This document shows, piece by piece, positions 1 through 10,552 of a stretch of DNA of 64,000 nt. How positions within the stretch are numbered: the first letter of the stretch is position 1; each line of letters starts with the position of its first letter. The notes under the pieces were generated by a model. It ran no database searches and had not been told where the DNA came from. It saw only the letters and a program-made list of their open reading frames with translations. The translations under genes were made by a program, and so were the position numbers. This DNA is from Topomyia yanbarensis (Eukaryota; Arthropoda; Insecta; Diptera; Culicidae). The stretch is from the NCBI RefSeq assembly GCF_030247195.1, contig NC_080672.1, positions 375,882,166 through 375,946,165 of the forward strand. Direction: 5' to 3'.

Positions 1-366
1 ATAAGATGGATAGTTGAATGAATATTTTTTCTATTCACCGCGAGTCGTAACAGGTTCGTTTTCAGACGTCAAAAAAGAGCTTCGATTTTTTTTAACTCTG
101 GCTAATATATACAGATTGATTCGGGAGGGCGATACGCACGGCGATTTGCCCCAGGCGTTCAATTCCAGATAAGCTTAGCTGCGAGCCTACGAGGTTATTC
201 TTTACCGCTATTAGGACGCCACCGCCTCGACGCAGATGACTGCTTGTTGAGTTTCGGTCGCAGCGGTATATTACGTAGTTCGTCGAGAGTTCAGCGTTTA
301 ATATATCTTCGCGCAGCTATGTTTCCGTTAGGACAATGACGTCGTAGTCACTAGAAGAAAGTGCTA
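1..366 (-). pseudogene. LINE endonuclease (ORF2 N-terminal part), runs off the window edge
   Basis: Read on the minus strand, this stretch translates to an apurinic-like endonuclease segment of a non-LTR retrotransposon: LTET...L, then YRCDRN, then RGGGVLIAVKN, the usual arrangement of the EEP-type nuclease in CR1/L2/I-group LINEs. It follows an ORF1-like frame at 468-1001 on the same strand, the ORF1-ORF2 order expected for such an element. No continuous long frame is present here, so the copy is probably decayed, and the rest of ORF2 (reverse transcriptase) would lie beyond position 1. Clade is not resolved. The element lies antisense in an intron of the channel gene. Confidence 0.65.
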
Positions 367-467
367 GATGGAATTCTTGTGTTTTCTTTCTCATTCGGGA
401 AGAAACTGCTCGGAATGTGCGGCAACTTCGGGAACAGGCAATACAGGATATGAAACAGGCGATATAA

Positions 468-1017
468 CTAGTTGGAAGGAGGGCGAAGAGCAGCGGAAGC
501 AGTCATTGTTGCTGAGTCGGGCGCATTCGGTTTCCAAAAAACCTTTCTGGAATTCGACTTCTTTTCATATTCACGATAGGCAATTCCAACTGGCCATGTA
601 GACGCCGTCATAGCCTTTTCTTTGAGATTCGTGGGCATGCCAACTTTGTAGAAAACAAAATTCAGCGTTCTAGGATCTCTGCCACGAGGGACAAACTTGA
701 CGACTATGATGTCCGAATTTCCGAGTTTATCCGCAGCTAGCTTGGTGACGTTTTCATCAGGAACATCGGGCGAAATGCCTGACAGATACAACCAAAACTT
801 GTTATCTTCACTATCCACAGCGATAGATGGTGTCAATGAACCGACGGCATCAGTACCACGAAGCAGCTTAGAATGATTGGAGCCTATATCGTCGTTGTCT
901 CTCTTTCTTTTAGCAGAGTTAAAGGAAAATTGTCGCGGTCCAGGAACCGGCGTTTTTGGTACAGCGTCGATCAACGTTTTGAAGTTGGTCCGAATTTCCA
1001 CCTTTAATTTGCGGACT
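468..1017 (-). pseudogene. LINE ORF1-like protein (nucleic-acid-binding Gag-like), 5' truncated
   Basis: A minus-strand frame open for about 180 codons resembles ORF1 of mosquito CR1/I-type LINEs. A basic, proline-rich N-terminus is followed by a compact domain with FWLYLSGISPDV, LAADKLG, FVPRGRDPRTLNFVFYKVG and WPVGIAYREYE, the pattern of the ORF1 RNA-binding fold in these elements. The frame has no ATG: the first apparent Met position is a GTG, and an in-frame stop lies near 1020, so the N-terminal part is missing or frameshifted. The endonuclease of the same element lies just downstream on the minus strand. Probably non-functional, but this segment has no internal stop. Confidence 0.65.
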
Positions 1018-3007
1018 CAACAGACACTAATGCCTTACGAAAACGTGCTGTGTCCATGATATTTTTGCAGGTGTTACATATCCAAAATAAGTTTGACTTG
1101 TTAACAACAGCGGCAAATAATTCGTCGTTTAGTCCGCAGCAATTTGCGCAAAATTATACTTCTAGAATTAAACATGGCGTCCGGGCCGCTGGAAGTAAAC
1201 ATAAACATTCGGACGAGCATCTTTGGTGCACTATGAAAAAAGAGAAAAGGCCTTTTTAACTCGAAACTACCGATAAAAATAATTATGACCGAACCAAAAC
1301 AAAACTTATGGCAACAGAAAAACCCACAAAGCCATTTGTTTGTGCTTTTCCTCTTCATATCCTCCTGTTTTATCGGTTTTATCGAAGAAAAATGACAACC
1401 TCACTCACACATAGAAAGAGATGTGCCCACCTGTATCCGTCTTGATTATCTATCATATCTCCAATATCCACAGATAACAGACATTTGAGCTTGATTCGAA
1501 ATATGTGTAATATGTGTAAAACCGTTGGTAGCGGTCGTTTTGTTGATGGGCTGATATTCATAAAAATAAAAAAATAGACAGAATAGGCAGAAAAAGTAGT
1601 TGTTTTAAATAAAACGAAGAAAGATTCAAAATTTCTTATATTTACTATGCTGTGATACCTACTGTTAATGTTAAACATGTCACAAAAAAATCCCACCTCA
1701 AACATCAGTCTATATCATTTAGTACTAGTAAACAAAGTTAGAGGTAACATGGATGATTTCGTGACGTTTGAACATGCAATGTAAGCAGTACAGTTAATCC
1801 TTAAAAGGAAATGCATAAAAAATCGAAATTTATGAAATGAAATTTATGAAATGGTGCTTAAGGATCTCGACAATATGTAAAAATATGAAGACAGCATGTT
1901 TTATGTCTTAATTTATTGTTTTGATTTTACGAAATTCTCTTGGTCATTATATATTATGTTTAAAAGAGTTTTGAAGGATTGAAAACGTTTTTAGAGATTT
2001 ACGTAGGTTTAACTGAAAACCTGGTCAAGTCTCCCCATGTTCCCTTATTCGATACTAACACGTGTAGCAAGCATCTGAGAAATTTTCAATAACTTCCACT
2101 GTTTAACGATTATAAAGTTTTTAATTAAATTGGATCTAGTCTAAATGTCTGTAAACTGTGGAATAATCGTTCTATTCTTCGGAGGCTTCCACCATCACAA
2201 GATAAGAAATTTGCATTATCCGTTATCTCAGCTGCCATATGTTTACCCAGACAAACATAGTCTTTACTAATTCTACCTCCCGACCAACACATATATGTAC
2301 CAAGAACGATTAAAATGTATGCATAGCGCTCGAATGTTAAACATTGTTTCCCTTGTAAAACACCCCTGCAAATTAGGTCCCATCTGTGCCACTCAGCATG
2401 CCCAAAAAACATAGGAACATATTGCACCGATTTAATTGAGTATCATGTCGCGCAACCTTCGTTCCGGTACGTCAACCGAACATTCCAACCCCCTCGCGCT
2501 TTTGGAGGGTAATGAATGGGGGGATGCCACCGAACAGGCAGCGAATATTTAATTTGTAACCTATCTATTCCAGTATGCATAAGCACATGACCGCGAGGAA
2601 CCGAAATAATTCAAAATCGTTTTGCATCCCCAAAGTGTTTTGCGTAATTAATTGGAATTTTCCGTGTGGAGGCATAAATCCTTTTCATCGGTGCAATTAT
2701 ATTCAAATGATAAAATGGACGAGGAGTGACGGTCGGTGTGTGCATAGTTCACGATATCATGAAAATTGGCGAAATTTCATAGATTAGTATAATATTGCTG
2801 GTGTGGATTTTAATCGATTCGATTTTGCTATTTAGTTGAGCAAATCAAAACGGATGTCGAGCGGAAGTGGAGTGCTCTCTGGTGTTTATTCGAAAATTGA
2901 TACAGTTGTTAACAACATTTCGTGTACTGCTGAGCTTGTTTGAAGGCTATTCAAAAATAGCAGATTTTCACGTCTTTTGGGACACCACCAGTTTTGTGCA
3001 TCGGATA
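1018..3007. other. Intron sequence without recognisable gene
   Basis: AT-rich sequence with only short shadow frames. A minus-strand frame of 100 codons (2125-2427) with several Trp and Cys residues matches nothing I recognise; it has no splice or promoter context and I do not call it a gene. No repeats with clear ends were seen here. Confidence 0.5.
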
Positions 3008-3142
3008 CAATTCGATTGACACAAAAATTTGGGTTTTTATATATTGACCCTAGATGAACAATTCCTCCAAATTTGGTTCAAATCCGTGAAGGTCGATTTC
3101 AAGTTTGCATATTTTTTGATCACTTCGCGTGGACTGACCCAT
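3008..3142 (+). repeat. Solo arm of the foldback element seen intact at 53.7-54.8 kb
   Basis: About 135 bases here are nearly the same as the outer part of the right arm of the inverted-repeat element at 53666-54812 (for example ACACAAAAATTTGGGTTTTT, the segment reading GATGAACAATTC, and CACTTCGCGTGGA). Only the arm end is present, so this is a truncated or solo copy. It shows that the family is dispersed in this gene's introns. Confidence 0.75.
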
Positions 3143-3219
3143 ATGGCTTTTTATAGACTTTTCGGTGGTACCCAAAGGGGAAAAACAGATCGAAATGGTG
3201 AGTGAAAGTAAAGCAATTA

Positions 3220-3400
3220 TGTGAAAAAATTCCTCCAGAAGCAGGATTCAAACCCACAACCTTTGAGACTCCGGCCCAACGCACAAACCCTTATGCTATC
3301 CCTGGGATATGATGACGCCCCAGATAGAACATATGATTATAGCATTGGCGACGGTGATCGTGTCCTGCCTACAAAGCGAGATCATACACAACTGCAACTG
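3220..3400 (-). mobile_element. tRNA-related SINE fragment
   Basis: Read on the minus strand there is a Pol III type-2 internal promoter: A box TAGCATAAGGG (complement of 3288-3298) and B box GGTTTGAATCC (complement of 3244-3254), 44 bases apart. No cloverleaf or acceptor stem can be formed, so it is not a tRNA gene. Element ends and target duplication were not identified, and the family is not named. The sequence continues to about 3510 with no other signal. Confidence 0.5.
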
Positions 3401-3959
3401 CCACCCAACACATTTGATCTATTTAATTTCAATGCATTGCACTTAACTGTTAACCTTAAATCTACAGTTGGTTACAAACAAAATGTCGAACAAGCTGGGC
3501 TTACGTGAAACTGTCGCCAATCTGTTTAGACGGCTCAGCACAAAAGAATTTCTTCAAGTGTAACTATTTTCAAGGTATTTAATGATTGCCGTTGTGGCCG
3601 ATTAATGGTGGAAAGCTGGAAAATAAAGAAAATAAAAAGTTCGCTCACCAAAATCAAATGCCAGAGCCAAATAAAATGTGCTTCTAAGTGCCAAAAACTA
3701 GGTTAAACAATCAACACGATTGGCATGCGAATTCGGTTTTTCAACCTAAACAGTACACTGCATTTTGAAGAAAAACAACGTAATTTACCATAGAACAATT
3801 TGCTACCGTACACTTCACCGTGAACACTTTGCGAACAGGGTGATGAATCGTACTTCACATTTTCGCACCATAAATGATGTGAAAATGATGACTATTAAAA
3901 TGTGCCGGACAATCTAGATTCGAACCGAATGTACGGGCTGCCATTTTTGGGAAGGGTGT

Positions 3960-4055
3960 TTCAGTGCCACTGATCCGTCCAAACAAAGCTATGGCGGTCG
4001 ATGTAGATGTTTATATCAGAAAATGCTTGCCAAAATTGAAGCAATTCATCGTGAA
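3960..4055 (+). pseudogene. Mariner-like transposase remnant, 5' half (split by the BEL element)
   Basis: The frame reads as a transposase segment (VDVYIRKCLPKLKQFI) upstream of the BEL 5' LTR. It continues after the 3' LTR at 11044 with NVPQVNYWADDKSMV-stop-DNRW and QLISRIKRRLKEIHIATVKN, the C-terminal pattern of mariner-like (DD37D type) transposases. The central catalytic stretch is deleted and there is an in-frame stop, so the gene was already dead. The BEL element inserted into it, duplicating GTGAA. Family assignment is inference from pattern recognition. Confidence 0.5.
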
Positions 4056-4566
4056 TGTTCTGGCAACCAGGCACAATAAGAAGTACATGGCGGTGACAGG
4101 CGAGCCTGAAGCCGGGCCTGATATATATTGTACGTAGAACAGAATAATTTTGATCGAGAACGTGGTAGGCTGAAATTTGTGCAACAAATTTATCGCTATC
4201 ATTCATTCATTTAAAAATAAATTGAATAGGTTATAAGCATTTATATCGCTTTGAATCCTGTGTTGGATCTGGCGAAAGGAAAGCAGCTAGACGGTAAGCG
4301 AAGTTAATTCACGCTTAAGCTCTTCTGACATAACCTTAAAATAATGTCCTACAGATACCTTGTGAGTAAAATCTATTTTCCCGGCGCGAAAGATTAGGAT
4401 TAGGCGATCGAATCTTTTTGTACCTCCAACAAAGGGAAGATAAATGTAAGCCCATCACGTTTTCCCTACTACTAATGCTGATATTAATGCAAATAAATTA
4501 TTTTAGCTTTAAGCAGTCGCTACGAAAACGCGCTGCTATAAGGACCTTCCGAAATATATTCCAACA
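4056..4566 (+). repeat. 5' LTR of the BEL/Pao element
   Basis: 511 bases starting TGTTCTGGCAACC and ending ATTCCAACA, nearly identical to 10529-11038. It should carry the element's promoter and polyadenylation signals. AATAAA-like words occur (for example in AAAAATAAATTGAATAGG), but no transcription start can be placed from sequence alone. Confidence 0.93.
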
Positions 4567-4585
4567 TCCTTAAAGATTTCTCGGA

Positions 4586-4798
4586 ATGGAGATTGCAGAA
4601 CAAGGTCACGACTGCGGGTCGTGCGATCGACCGAATTCAGCCGATATTGGGATGGTAGCTTGTGATGCGTGCGGAGTTTGGCATCATTACATTTGTGCTG
4701 GTGTGTCTCCCGGAGTGTCGAATCGTCCGTGGCATTGTCGTATGTGCCAACCTCCGTCGTCGCTTCTGGCAACCGAGAAGAAGAAGCCCGGTATGTAG
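4586..4798 (+). CDS. PHD zinc-finger head of the BEL element ORF
   Basis: An ATG 20 bases after the 5' LTR opens a frame with a PHD-type zinc finger at residues about 8-57: CGSCDRP, then GMVACDACGVWHHYICAGV, then WHCRMC. This is a Cys4-His-Cys3 pattern with the Trp-His pair and final W-x-C-x-x-C typical of PHD fingers, which in other proteins read histone H3 tails. It stands before the Gag region in the same frame as the long downstream frame, but is cut off by a stop at 4796-4798. Sequence after about 4790 reads sensibly only in another frame, so a 1-base indel separates it from the coiled-coil part. A role in chromatin targeting of the retrotransposon is inference. Confidence 0.75.
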   Translation: MEIAEQGHDCGSCDRPNSADIGMVACDACGVWHHYICAGVSPGVSNRPWHCRMCQPPSSLLATEKKKPGM

Positions 4799-5150
4799 GA
4801 AAGCCGAAAAAAGGAAAAAAGTTATTCCCAAGGTCGGGACGAATAGCTTGCAAATGGAAACACCGAAAAGAAACGCAGGAAAGAATACCGGAAATGTAGA
4901 GGGAAAATCGGTTCGGTCGTTTACGTCGAGTGCCGCAGCTCAAGCACAATTAGCGATGCGGCAACTGGAGGAACAGCGACGTTTACAAGAAGCGAGACTA
5001 GAGCTAGAACGCTCACAGCTTGAGGAAGAGCGAATCCAAAAGCAGAAAGAGCTGGCGTTGAAGAGTAAGGAACTCGCTGCCCTTGAGGAGTACCTCCACC
5101 AGAAGCGCGAATTGAAGAACAACTTAATGAAACTGGAACTGGATCAAGCA
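4795..5150 (+). pseudogene. Coiled-coil segment of BEL Gag, out of frame with its flanks
   Basis: Between the PHD head and the long Gag-Pol frame, the third plus-strand frame encodes a basic linker (KAEKRKKVIPK) and then a heptad-rich helix (QLAMRQLEEQRRLQEARLE, QLEEERIQKQKELALKSKEL), a typical Gag N-terminal coiled coil. The reading frame must change once near 4790 and change back near 5148 for a single Gag protein. Two compensating indels are the simplest explanation, so this copy could not make full-length Gag from a normal start unless sequencing error is responsible. Confidence 0.7.
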
Positions 5151-5179
5151 TTCGTACTGCTCATTCTAGTAGGTTCAGT

Positions 5180-8100
5180 TTGCAAAACCAAGAAATTGAC
5201 TCTAAGCAACAGTCAAATATATCTTTGAGAACGGATAGCAACGATCAATCGATTGACCCTTCGTTTGTGTCTGGAGCCGATGGAGTGAAATGGGTGGAAT
5301 GGTGGATTAAGAGTCTACGTAATCCGGGGTCAGTTATGGAAGGTTCACCACAGTTGAGTGTAGATGTTCGCAAACCATCGCAGCAATCTGGAACATTGCA
5401 AACCTCAATTCCGACTGATGATTCACAATATCAGCATACATCACATCGAAAGGTATCGAGGGACCCGAGACCACAGGCAGACGAAATTTCACTGGGCTCG
5501 GAAGAATGTGGAAAGGAAGAACCAGCCGCTCGAGCGGAGGTCAACCAGGTAGGGTCATCTGTGAATCAGTTGGCTGCTAGACAGATCTGGCCGAAGAAAT
5601 TACCGATATTTTCGGGTGCACCAGAAGAATGGCCGTTATTTTACAGCAGCTACGTTTCTGCTAACGATGCGTGCGGTTTCACCGATGTCGAAAATCTCAT
5701 TCGACTTCGTGAGTGTTTGCGAGGACCAGCGCGAGAGGCGGTTGTAACGAAATTGATGTTTCCGAATAGCGTACAGTCAATCCTTGAAACTCTGAAGCGG
5801 CTATACGGAAGACCAGAGCTACTAGTAAAAAATTTGCTAGCGAAAGTCCGGTGTGTTGAAGCGCCAAAACCAGAAAGACTGGACACCTTAATTAACTTCG
5901 GCCTGACGGTGCAACAGTTGTGCGATCATCTTGAAGCAGCGAACCTGCAAGCACACTTGACAAATCCAACGCTATTAAAGGAGCTAGTTGATAAGCTTCC
6001 AGCAGCGATCAAGTTGGATTGGGTGCGACATAAGAGAGGATTCCCTGAACCGTCATTGAAAGAGTTTGGTATGTTCATGGACAGATTGGCGATGGATGCG
6101 AGTGAAGTTACCACAATGGCGCAGTCAAAGGGAGAGTTCACTAAGCAAGAGAAAGGGAAATCGCGAGAAAGGGGTCATCTGCATACCCATAGCGACTCAG
6201 TAGAGGCGGAAAAGGTGAGCATAGAGAGAACGCCTTGCCCGATATGTACGAAAGTCGATCACAGGATCCGGAATTGCGAGAAGTTCAAACAGATGGACCT
6301 TCAGAGTCGGTTGAAAGCAGTTGAAAAGTGGAGGCTCTGCGAAGTATGCTTGTTTGACCACGGAAAATGGCAGTGCCGATCAAGGTACAGATGCAATATC
6401 GGAACTTGCCGTTTGAAGCATCATCCGCTTCTTCACCAAAGCACATCAGCGACACGATCAGTTATCTCCGAGTGCCACGCACATGGTCAAACTCGTGGGT
6501 CAGTGCTTTTCAGAGTAGTGCCAGTTACGCTACACAACGGAAACCGTAGATACGAGACATATGCCTTTCTTGACGACGGATCATCGCTCACATTAATAGA
6601 GCAGAGCGTGGCACGATTTCTCGAAGTCGAAGGTCAACCGGAACCACTACAGCTGAAGTGGACTTCAAACGTTGTTCGCAATGAATGCGACTCAAGAAGA
6701 ATGAGTTTAGAAATCTCTGAGAAAGGTCAACGGATACGGTATGCTCTGAAGGACGTCCACACTGTTGGCGATCTTAGTCTTCCGAAGCAAAGCCTGCCAT
6801 TCGAAAAAATGAATCAATGCCTCCCACACTTGCAAGGACTTCCTGTCTCGTCATACTGCGATGCAGTACCGAAAGTTTTAATAGGTTTGCAGAATCTTGA
6901 GCTGCTCGCTCCTTTGGAAAGTCGTGTTGGAAAGGCTGGTGACCCGATAGCAGTCCGAAGTTTGTTGGGATGGGCTGTGTATGGATCAACAGGAGAAGGT
7001 GGCTCGCAAAACTTCGTCAATAAACATGAATGCAATTGTGAAGCTGATCTCGAACTAAACGAGATGATCCGACAACGTTTTGTCATTGAAGATGTCGGAG
7101 TTTCTGTAGTGCCGCAATCAGAACCGGCAGAAGAGAAGCGAGCCCGACAAATTTTAGAGACTACGACGAAGCGAATGGCGGACGGCAAGTTCGAGACGGT
7201 TCTGCTCTGGAAAAGTGAAACCATTCAACTCCCGGATAGCCGATCAATGGCCCTCCATAGATTGAAAAGCTTAGAAGCCAAATTGGCCAGAGATCCAGCG
7301 CTACGGGATAACGTTAACAAACAGATAACGGAATACATCAAGAAATGTTACGCTCACAAAGCATCAAAAGCAGAGCTTGCTGACGCGAATGCATCCAGGA
7401 TTTGGTATCTACCATTGAATGTAGTTCTGCACCCTCGAAAGCCGAACAAGAAGCGACTCGTGTGGGATGCTGCTGCTCGGGTGAAAGGTGTGCCGCTAAA
7501 CTCCCAGCTTCTGAAAGGACCCGATCTTCTCACGACTTTGCCGTCTGTGATATGCAAGTTTAGAGAGCATCGCATCGGTTTCGGAGGCGACATTCGGGAG
7601 ATGTTCCATCAAATCCGAATCAGACCAGCGGACAAGCATTCTCAGCGGTTTCTCTTTCGTTTTGATCCGGATCAGCCAGCAGAAGACTACGTGATGGATG
7701 TAGCCACATTCGGGGCGACATGCTCGCCATGCTCCGCCCAGTACATAATGAGAAAAAATGCGGAAGAGTCTACGGGGCAGTATCCTGAAGCTGTGAAGGC
7801 TATCATCACTAAAACCTACATGGATGACTACTTCGACAGCGCGGACTCAGCAATGGAGGCATCAACTCGAGCGGTGCAAGTGAAAACTGTCCACAGCTAT
7901 GCAGGGTTCGAGATGAGAAATTGGGTGAGCAGCAGTCGCGAAGTTCTGGAGGTACTTGGAGAAAACAGTGTTCATCAGCCCCTCTCGTTCGTGTGCAACA
8001 AAGAAGAGATGTGGGAAAGAGTTTTGGGAATGATGTGGGATCCTAACAACGACATATTCTTGTTCTCTGCCGGCATGCGAGAAACTCTGGAACCATACAT

Positions 8101-10552
8101 CTTAGGAGAAAGAAGACCGACCAAACGGATAGCTCTGCGCTGTATAATGAGTCTATTCGACCCGCTTGGACTCTTGGCCCCTTACTTAATACACGGTCGT
8201 ATGCTGATCCAGGATACTTGGCGCTCTGGTATTTTGTGGGATGAAGAAATGCGCGATCCGGAGTTCGAGAAATGGAAGCGATGGACCACGCTTCTCCGGG
8301 GAATAAAAAGGCTACAGATTCCTCGGTATTATTTTTTCCTCGTAGGACCCGGTCCGTACCAATCTCTTCAACTTCACATATTCACGGATGCCAGCGAAGC
8401 GGGTTACGGATGTGCAGCATATTTCCGAGCAGTTAACAATGGGACTGTGCAGTGCTCCCTAGTGATGGCCAAAAGTAAAGTGGCGCCATTGAAAAAACTC
8501 TCAATCCCGAGAATGGAGTTACAAGCCGCCGTTCTGGGAGCGCGATTGATGAAGACCGTTAGCGACAGCCACACAGTGAACATCACCGGCCGGTTTCTGT
8601 GGACAGACTCGACAACAGTCTTGTCGTGGATCCGTTCGGATCACAGACGATATAAGCAGTACGTAGCCCATCGCACTGGCGAAATACAGTCTAAAACCAA
8701 TCCAGAGGACTGGCGTTGGGTACCGACAAAAGAAAACGTAGCTGATGCATTGACAAAGTGGGGAAAAGATACGGATCCTGATTCCAATGGAAGGTGGTTC
8801 ACCGCACCTTCGTTCCTGAATCGTCCTGAGGAGGAATGGCTGAAGCAGAAACAGATTCCAGTTGATACTGTCGAAGAACTGCGACCACAATACGTTCTAC
8901 ACCACATTTCCTTACCAAAACAGCCGCTGGACGTCAGCAGAATCTCTAAGTGGAACATTTTGGTTCGCACCGTAGCTCAAGCATTCCGGTTCATTTCTAA
9001 CTGCCGGAGGCGAATGAAGGACTTACCAGCGGAAACAGTAACCGCAACATCGAATCAGGCACGATTCATAAAGCATCCCATATCGACGGTGAAAGTTCCC
9101 TTACGACAGGAGGAGTACTTGAGGGCAGAGCAGTTTTTGTGGCGAGTCGCCCAGAGTGAAATTTACCCTGATGAGATGAAAATATTGGAGAACAATAGAG
9201 GCCTACCAATCGGTGAACAGAAGATGATTGATAAATCTAGCGAAGTTTACAAGGATTCACCGTTTGCCGACGAGTTCGGCGTGCTTCGAGTTGACGGTCG
9301 AACAGCAAACGCTGAGTTCGTGCCATTTGACGCCCGTTTTCCGATTATTTTGCCGAGGCAACACCTTATCACTTCTCGAATCCTGGATCACTACCATCGT
9401 AAGCTGGGCCACGCGGGAAAGGAGATGATGGTGAACGAGCTGCGACAGCAATTTGAAGTGAGACAAATCCGATCTGCGGTTGACAATGTTATTAAATGTT
9501 GCCAGTGGTGTAAAATAAATAAATGCGCGCCGAAAGCTCCCAGAATGGCTCCGCTTCCTGAGCAACGATTGTCATCGCACGTTCGACCGTTTAGCTACGT
9601 TGGCGTGGATTACATGGGGCCATATGAAGTTAGTATTGGCAGAAGAAAAGAGAAGCGATACGTGGCTGTGTTTACGTGTCTGGTGGTTCGCGCAATCCAT
9701 CTAGAGGTCGCCCATAGTCTTTCTACCGACTCGTGCGTGATGGCTATTCGTCGCTTCATCCGCCGACGGGGATCACCGGTTGAGATATTCTCGGACAACG
9801 GTACTAATTTCGTTGGAGCCAACCGGATTTTGCAAGCTCAGATTAAGCGTATCAACGAGGAATGCGCTGAAACATTCACCGATGCAAACACCAAGTGGAC
9901 ATTCAACGCCCCATCCGCTCCCCACATGGGTGGCGTTTGGGAACGCATGGTTCGAAGCGTGAAGGATGGTATGAAAGCCATTGATGACGGACGTAAACTG
10001 ACGGATGAGATTCTACTTACGGTTCTGATGGAGGTTGAAGGGTTCGTTAATTCACGACCCCTAACGTATATGCCACAAGATGATGAAAACTGCGAGGCGC
10101 TGACACCGAACCACTTCGTCTTTGGAAACTCATCCGGTGCTCACGAGCAGCTGAGGATGCCAACTGATCTAGGAGCAGCGTTGCGAAGCAGCTATATGCG
10201 ATCTCAATATCTAGCAGACGCGATCTGGGACCGGTGGCAGAAGGAGTACTTCCCGAACATGAACAAACGAGCGAAATGGCTAGCCGATACAAGGCCAGTG
10301 AAAGTTGGCGATGTCGTTTACGTAACCGAAGGAACCCGAAGAAATTGGATCCGCGGACGGATCGAAGAAGTGATCACTGCAGCAGATGGCAGAGTTCGAC
10401 AGGCGATTGTAGAGACGGCTTCAGGGAGGCTGAAAAGACCAGTAGTAAAACTAGCTGTGATGGAGGTTGATGCTGGTGAACCCAACACATATCCTGGAGA
10501 GTCCCACTTGGATTCACGGGGAGGGGGATGTTCTGGCAACCAGGCACAGTAA
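5180..10552 (+). CDS. BEL/Pao Gag-Pol polyprotein (Gag, protease, RT, RNase H, integrase)
   Basis: One uninterrupted frame of 1,790 codons. Domains in order, with approximate residues: DUF1759-type Gag (135-310, PIFSGAPEEWPLF); Cys/His-rich knuckles (352-420, CPICTKVDH, CEVCLFDH); DUF1758-like aspartic protease (about 462, AFLDDGSSLTLI); reverse transcriptase (742-1000) with catalytic YMDD at 880-883; RNase H with FTDAS near 1066, IPRMELQAA and WTDSTT; integrase with HHCC zinc site (about 1405-1435, HRKLGH, CCQWC), catalytic Asp in VDYMG, Asp in SDNGTNF near 1539, and Glu in WERMV near 1587; and a DUF5641-type C-terminus (from about 1671). The first codon of the open frame here is TTG. Natural translation should begin at 4586, so this is an N-terminally broken frame. 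Translation ends inside the 3' LTR. All visible catalytic motifs are intact, so this part is little decayed. Confidence 0.95.
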   Translation: MQNQEIDSKQQSNISLRTDSNDQSIDPSFVSGADGVKWVEWWIKSLRNPGSVMEGSPQLSVDVRKPSQQSGTLQTSIPTDDSQYQHTSHRKVSRDPRPQADEISLGSEECGKEEPAARAEVNQVGSSVNQLAARQIWPKKLPIFSGAPEEWPLFYSSYVSANDACGFTDVENLIRLRECLRGPAREAVVTKLMFPNSVQSILETLKRLYGRPELLVKNLLAKVRCVEAPKPERLDTLINFGLTVQQLCDHLEAANLQAHLTNPTLLKELVDKLPAAIKLDWVRHKRGFPEPSLKEFGMFMDRLAMDASEVTTMAQSKGEFTKQEKGKSRERGHLHTHSDSVEAEKVSIERTPCPICTKVDHRIRNCEKFKQMDLQSRLKAVEKWRLCEVCLFDHGKWQCRSRYRCNIGTCRLKHHPLLHQSTSATRSVISECHAHGQTRGSVLFRVVPVTLHNGNRRYETYAFLDDGSSLTLIEQSVARFLEVEGQPEPLQLKWTSNVVRNECDSRRMSLEISEKGQRIRYALKDVHTVGDLSLPKQSLPFEKMNQCLPHLQGLPVSSYCDAVPKVLIGLQNLELLAPLESRVGKAGDPIAVRSLLGWAVYGSTGEGGSQNFVNKHECNCEADLELNEMIRQRFVIEDVGVSVVPQSEPAEEKRARQILETTTKRMADGKFETVLLWKSETIQLPDSRSMALHRLKSLEAKLARDPALRDNVNKQITEYIKKCYAHKASKAELADANASRIWYLPLNVVLHPRKPNKKRLVWDAAARVKGVPLNSQLLKGPDLLTTLPSVICKFREHRIGFGGDIREMFHQIRIRPADKHSQRFLFRFDPDQPAEDYVMDVATFGATCSPCSAQYIMRKNAEESTGQYPEAVKAIITKTYMDDYFDSADSAMEASTRAVQVKTVHSYAGFEMRNWVSSSREVLEVLGENSVHQPLSFVCNKEEMWERVLGMMWDPNNDIFLFSAGMRETLEPYILGERRPTKRIALRCIMSLFDPLGLLAPYLIHGRMLIQDTWRSGILWDEEMRDPEFEKWKRWTTLLRGIKRLQIPRYYFFLVGPGPYQSLQLHIFTDASEAGYGCAAYFRAVNNGTVQCSLVMAKSKVAPLKKLSIPRMELQAAVLGARLMKTVSDSHTVNITGRFLWTDSTTVLSWIRSDHRRYKQYVAHRTGEIQSKTNPEDWRWVPTKENVADALTKWGKDTDPDSNGRWFTAPSFLNRPEEEWLKQKQIPVDTVEELRPQYVLHHISLPKQPLDVSRISKWNILVRTVAQAFRFISNCRRRMKDLPAETVTATSNQARFIKHPISTVKVPLRQEEYLRAEQFLWRVAQSEIYPDEMKILENNRGLPIGEQKMIDKSSEVYKDSPFADEFGVLRVDGRTANAEFVPFDARFPIILPRQHLITSRILDHYHRKLGHAGKEMMVNELRQQFEVRQIRSAVDNVIKCCQWCKINKCAPKAPRMAPLPEQRLSSHVRPFSYVGVDYMGPYEVSIGRRKEKRYVAVFTCLVVRAIHLEVAHSLSTDSCVMAIRRFIRRRGSPVEIFSDNGTNFVGANRILQAQIKRINEECAETFTDANTKWTFNAPSAPHMGGVWERMVRSVKDGMKAIDDGRKLTDEILLTVLMEVEGFVNSRPLTYMPQDDENCEALTPNHFVFGNSSGAHEQLRMPTDLGAALRSSYMRSQYLADAIWDRWQKEYFPNMNKRAKWLADTRPVKVGDVVYVTEGTRRNWIRGRIEEVITAADGRVRQAIVETASGRLKRPVVKLAVMEVDAGEPNTYPGESHLDSRGGGCSGNQAQ

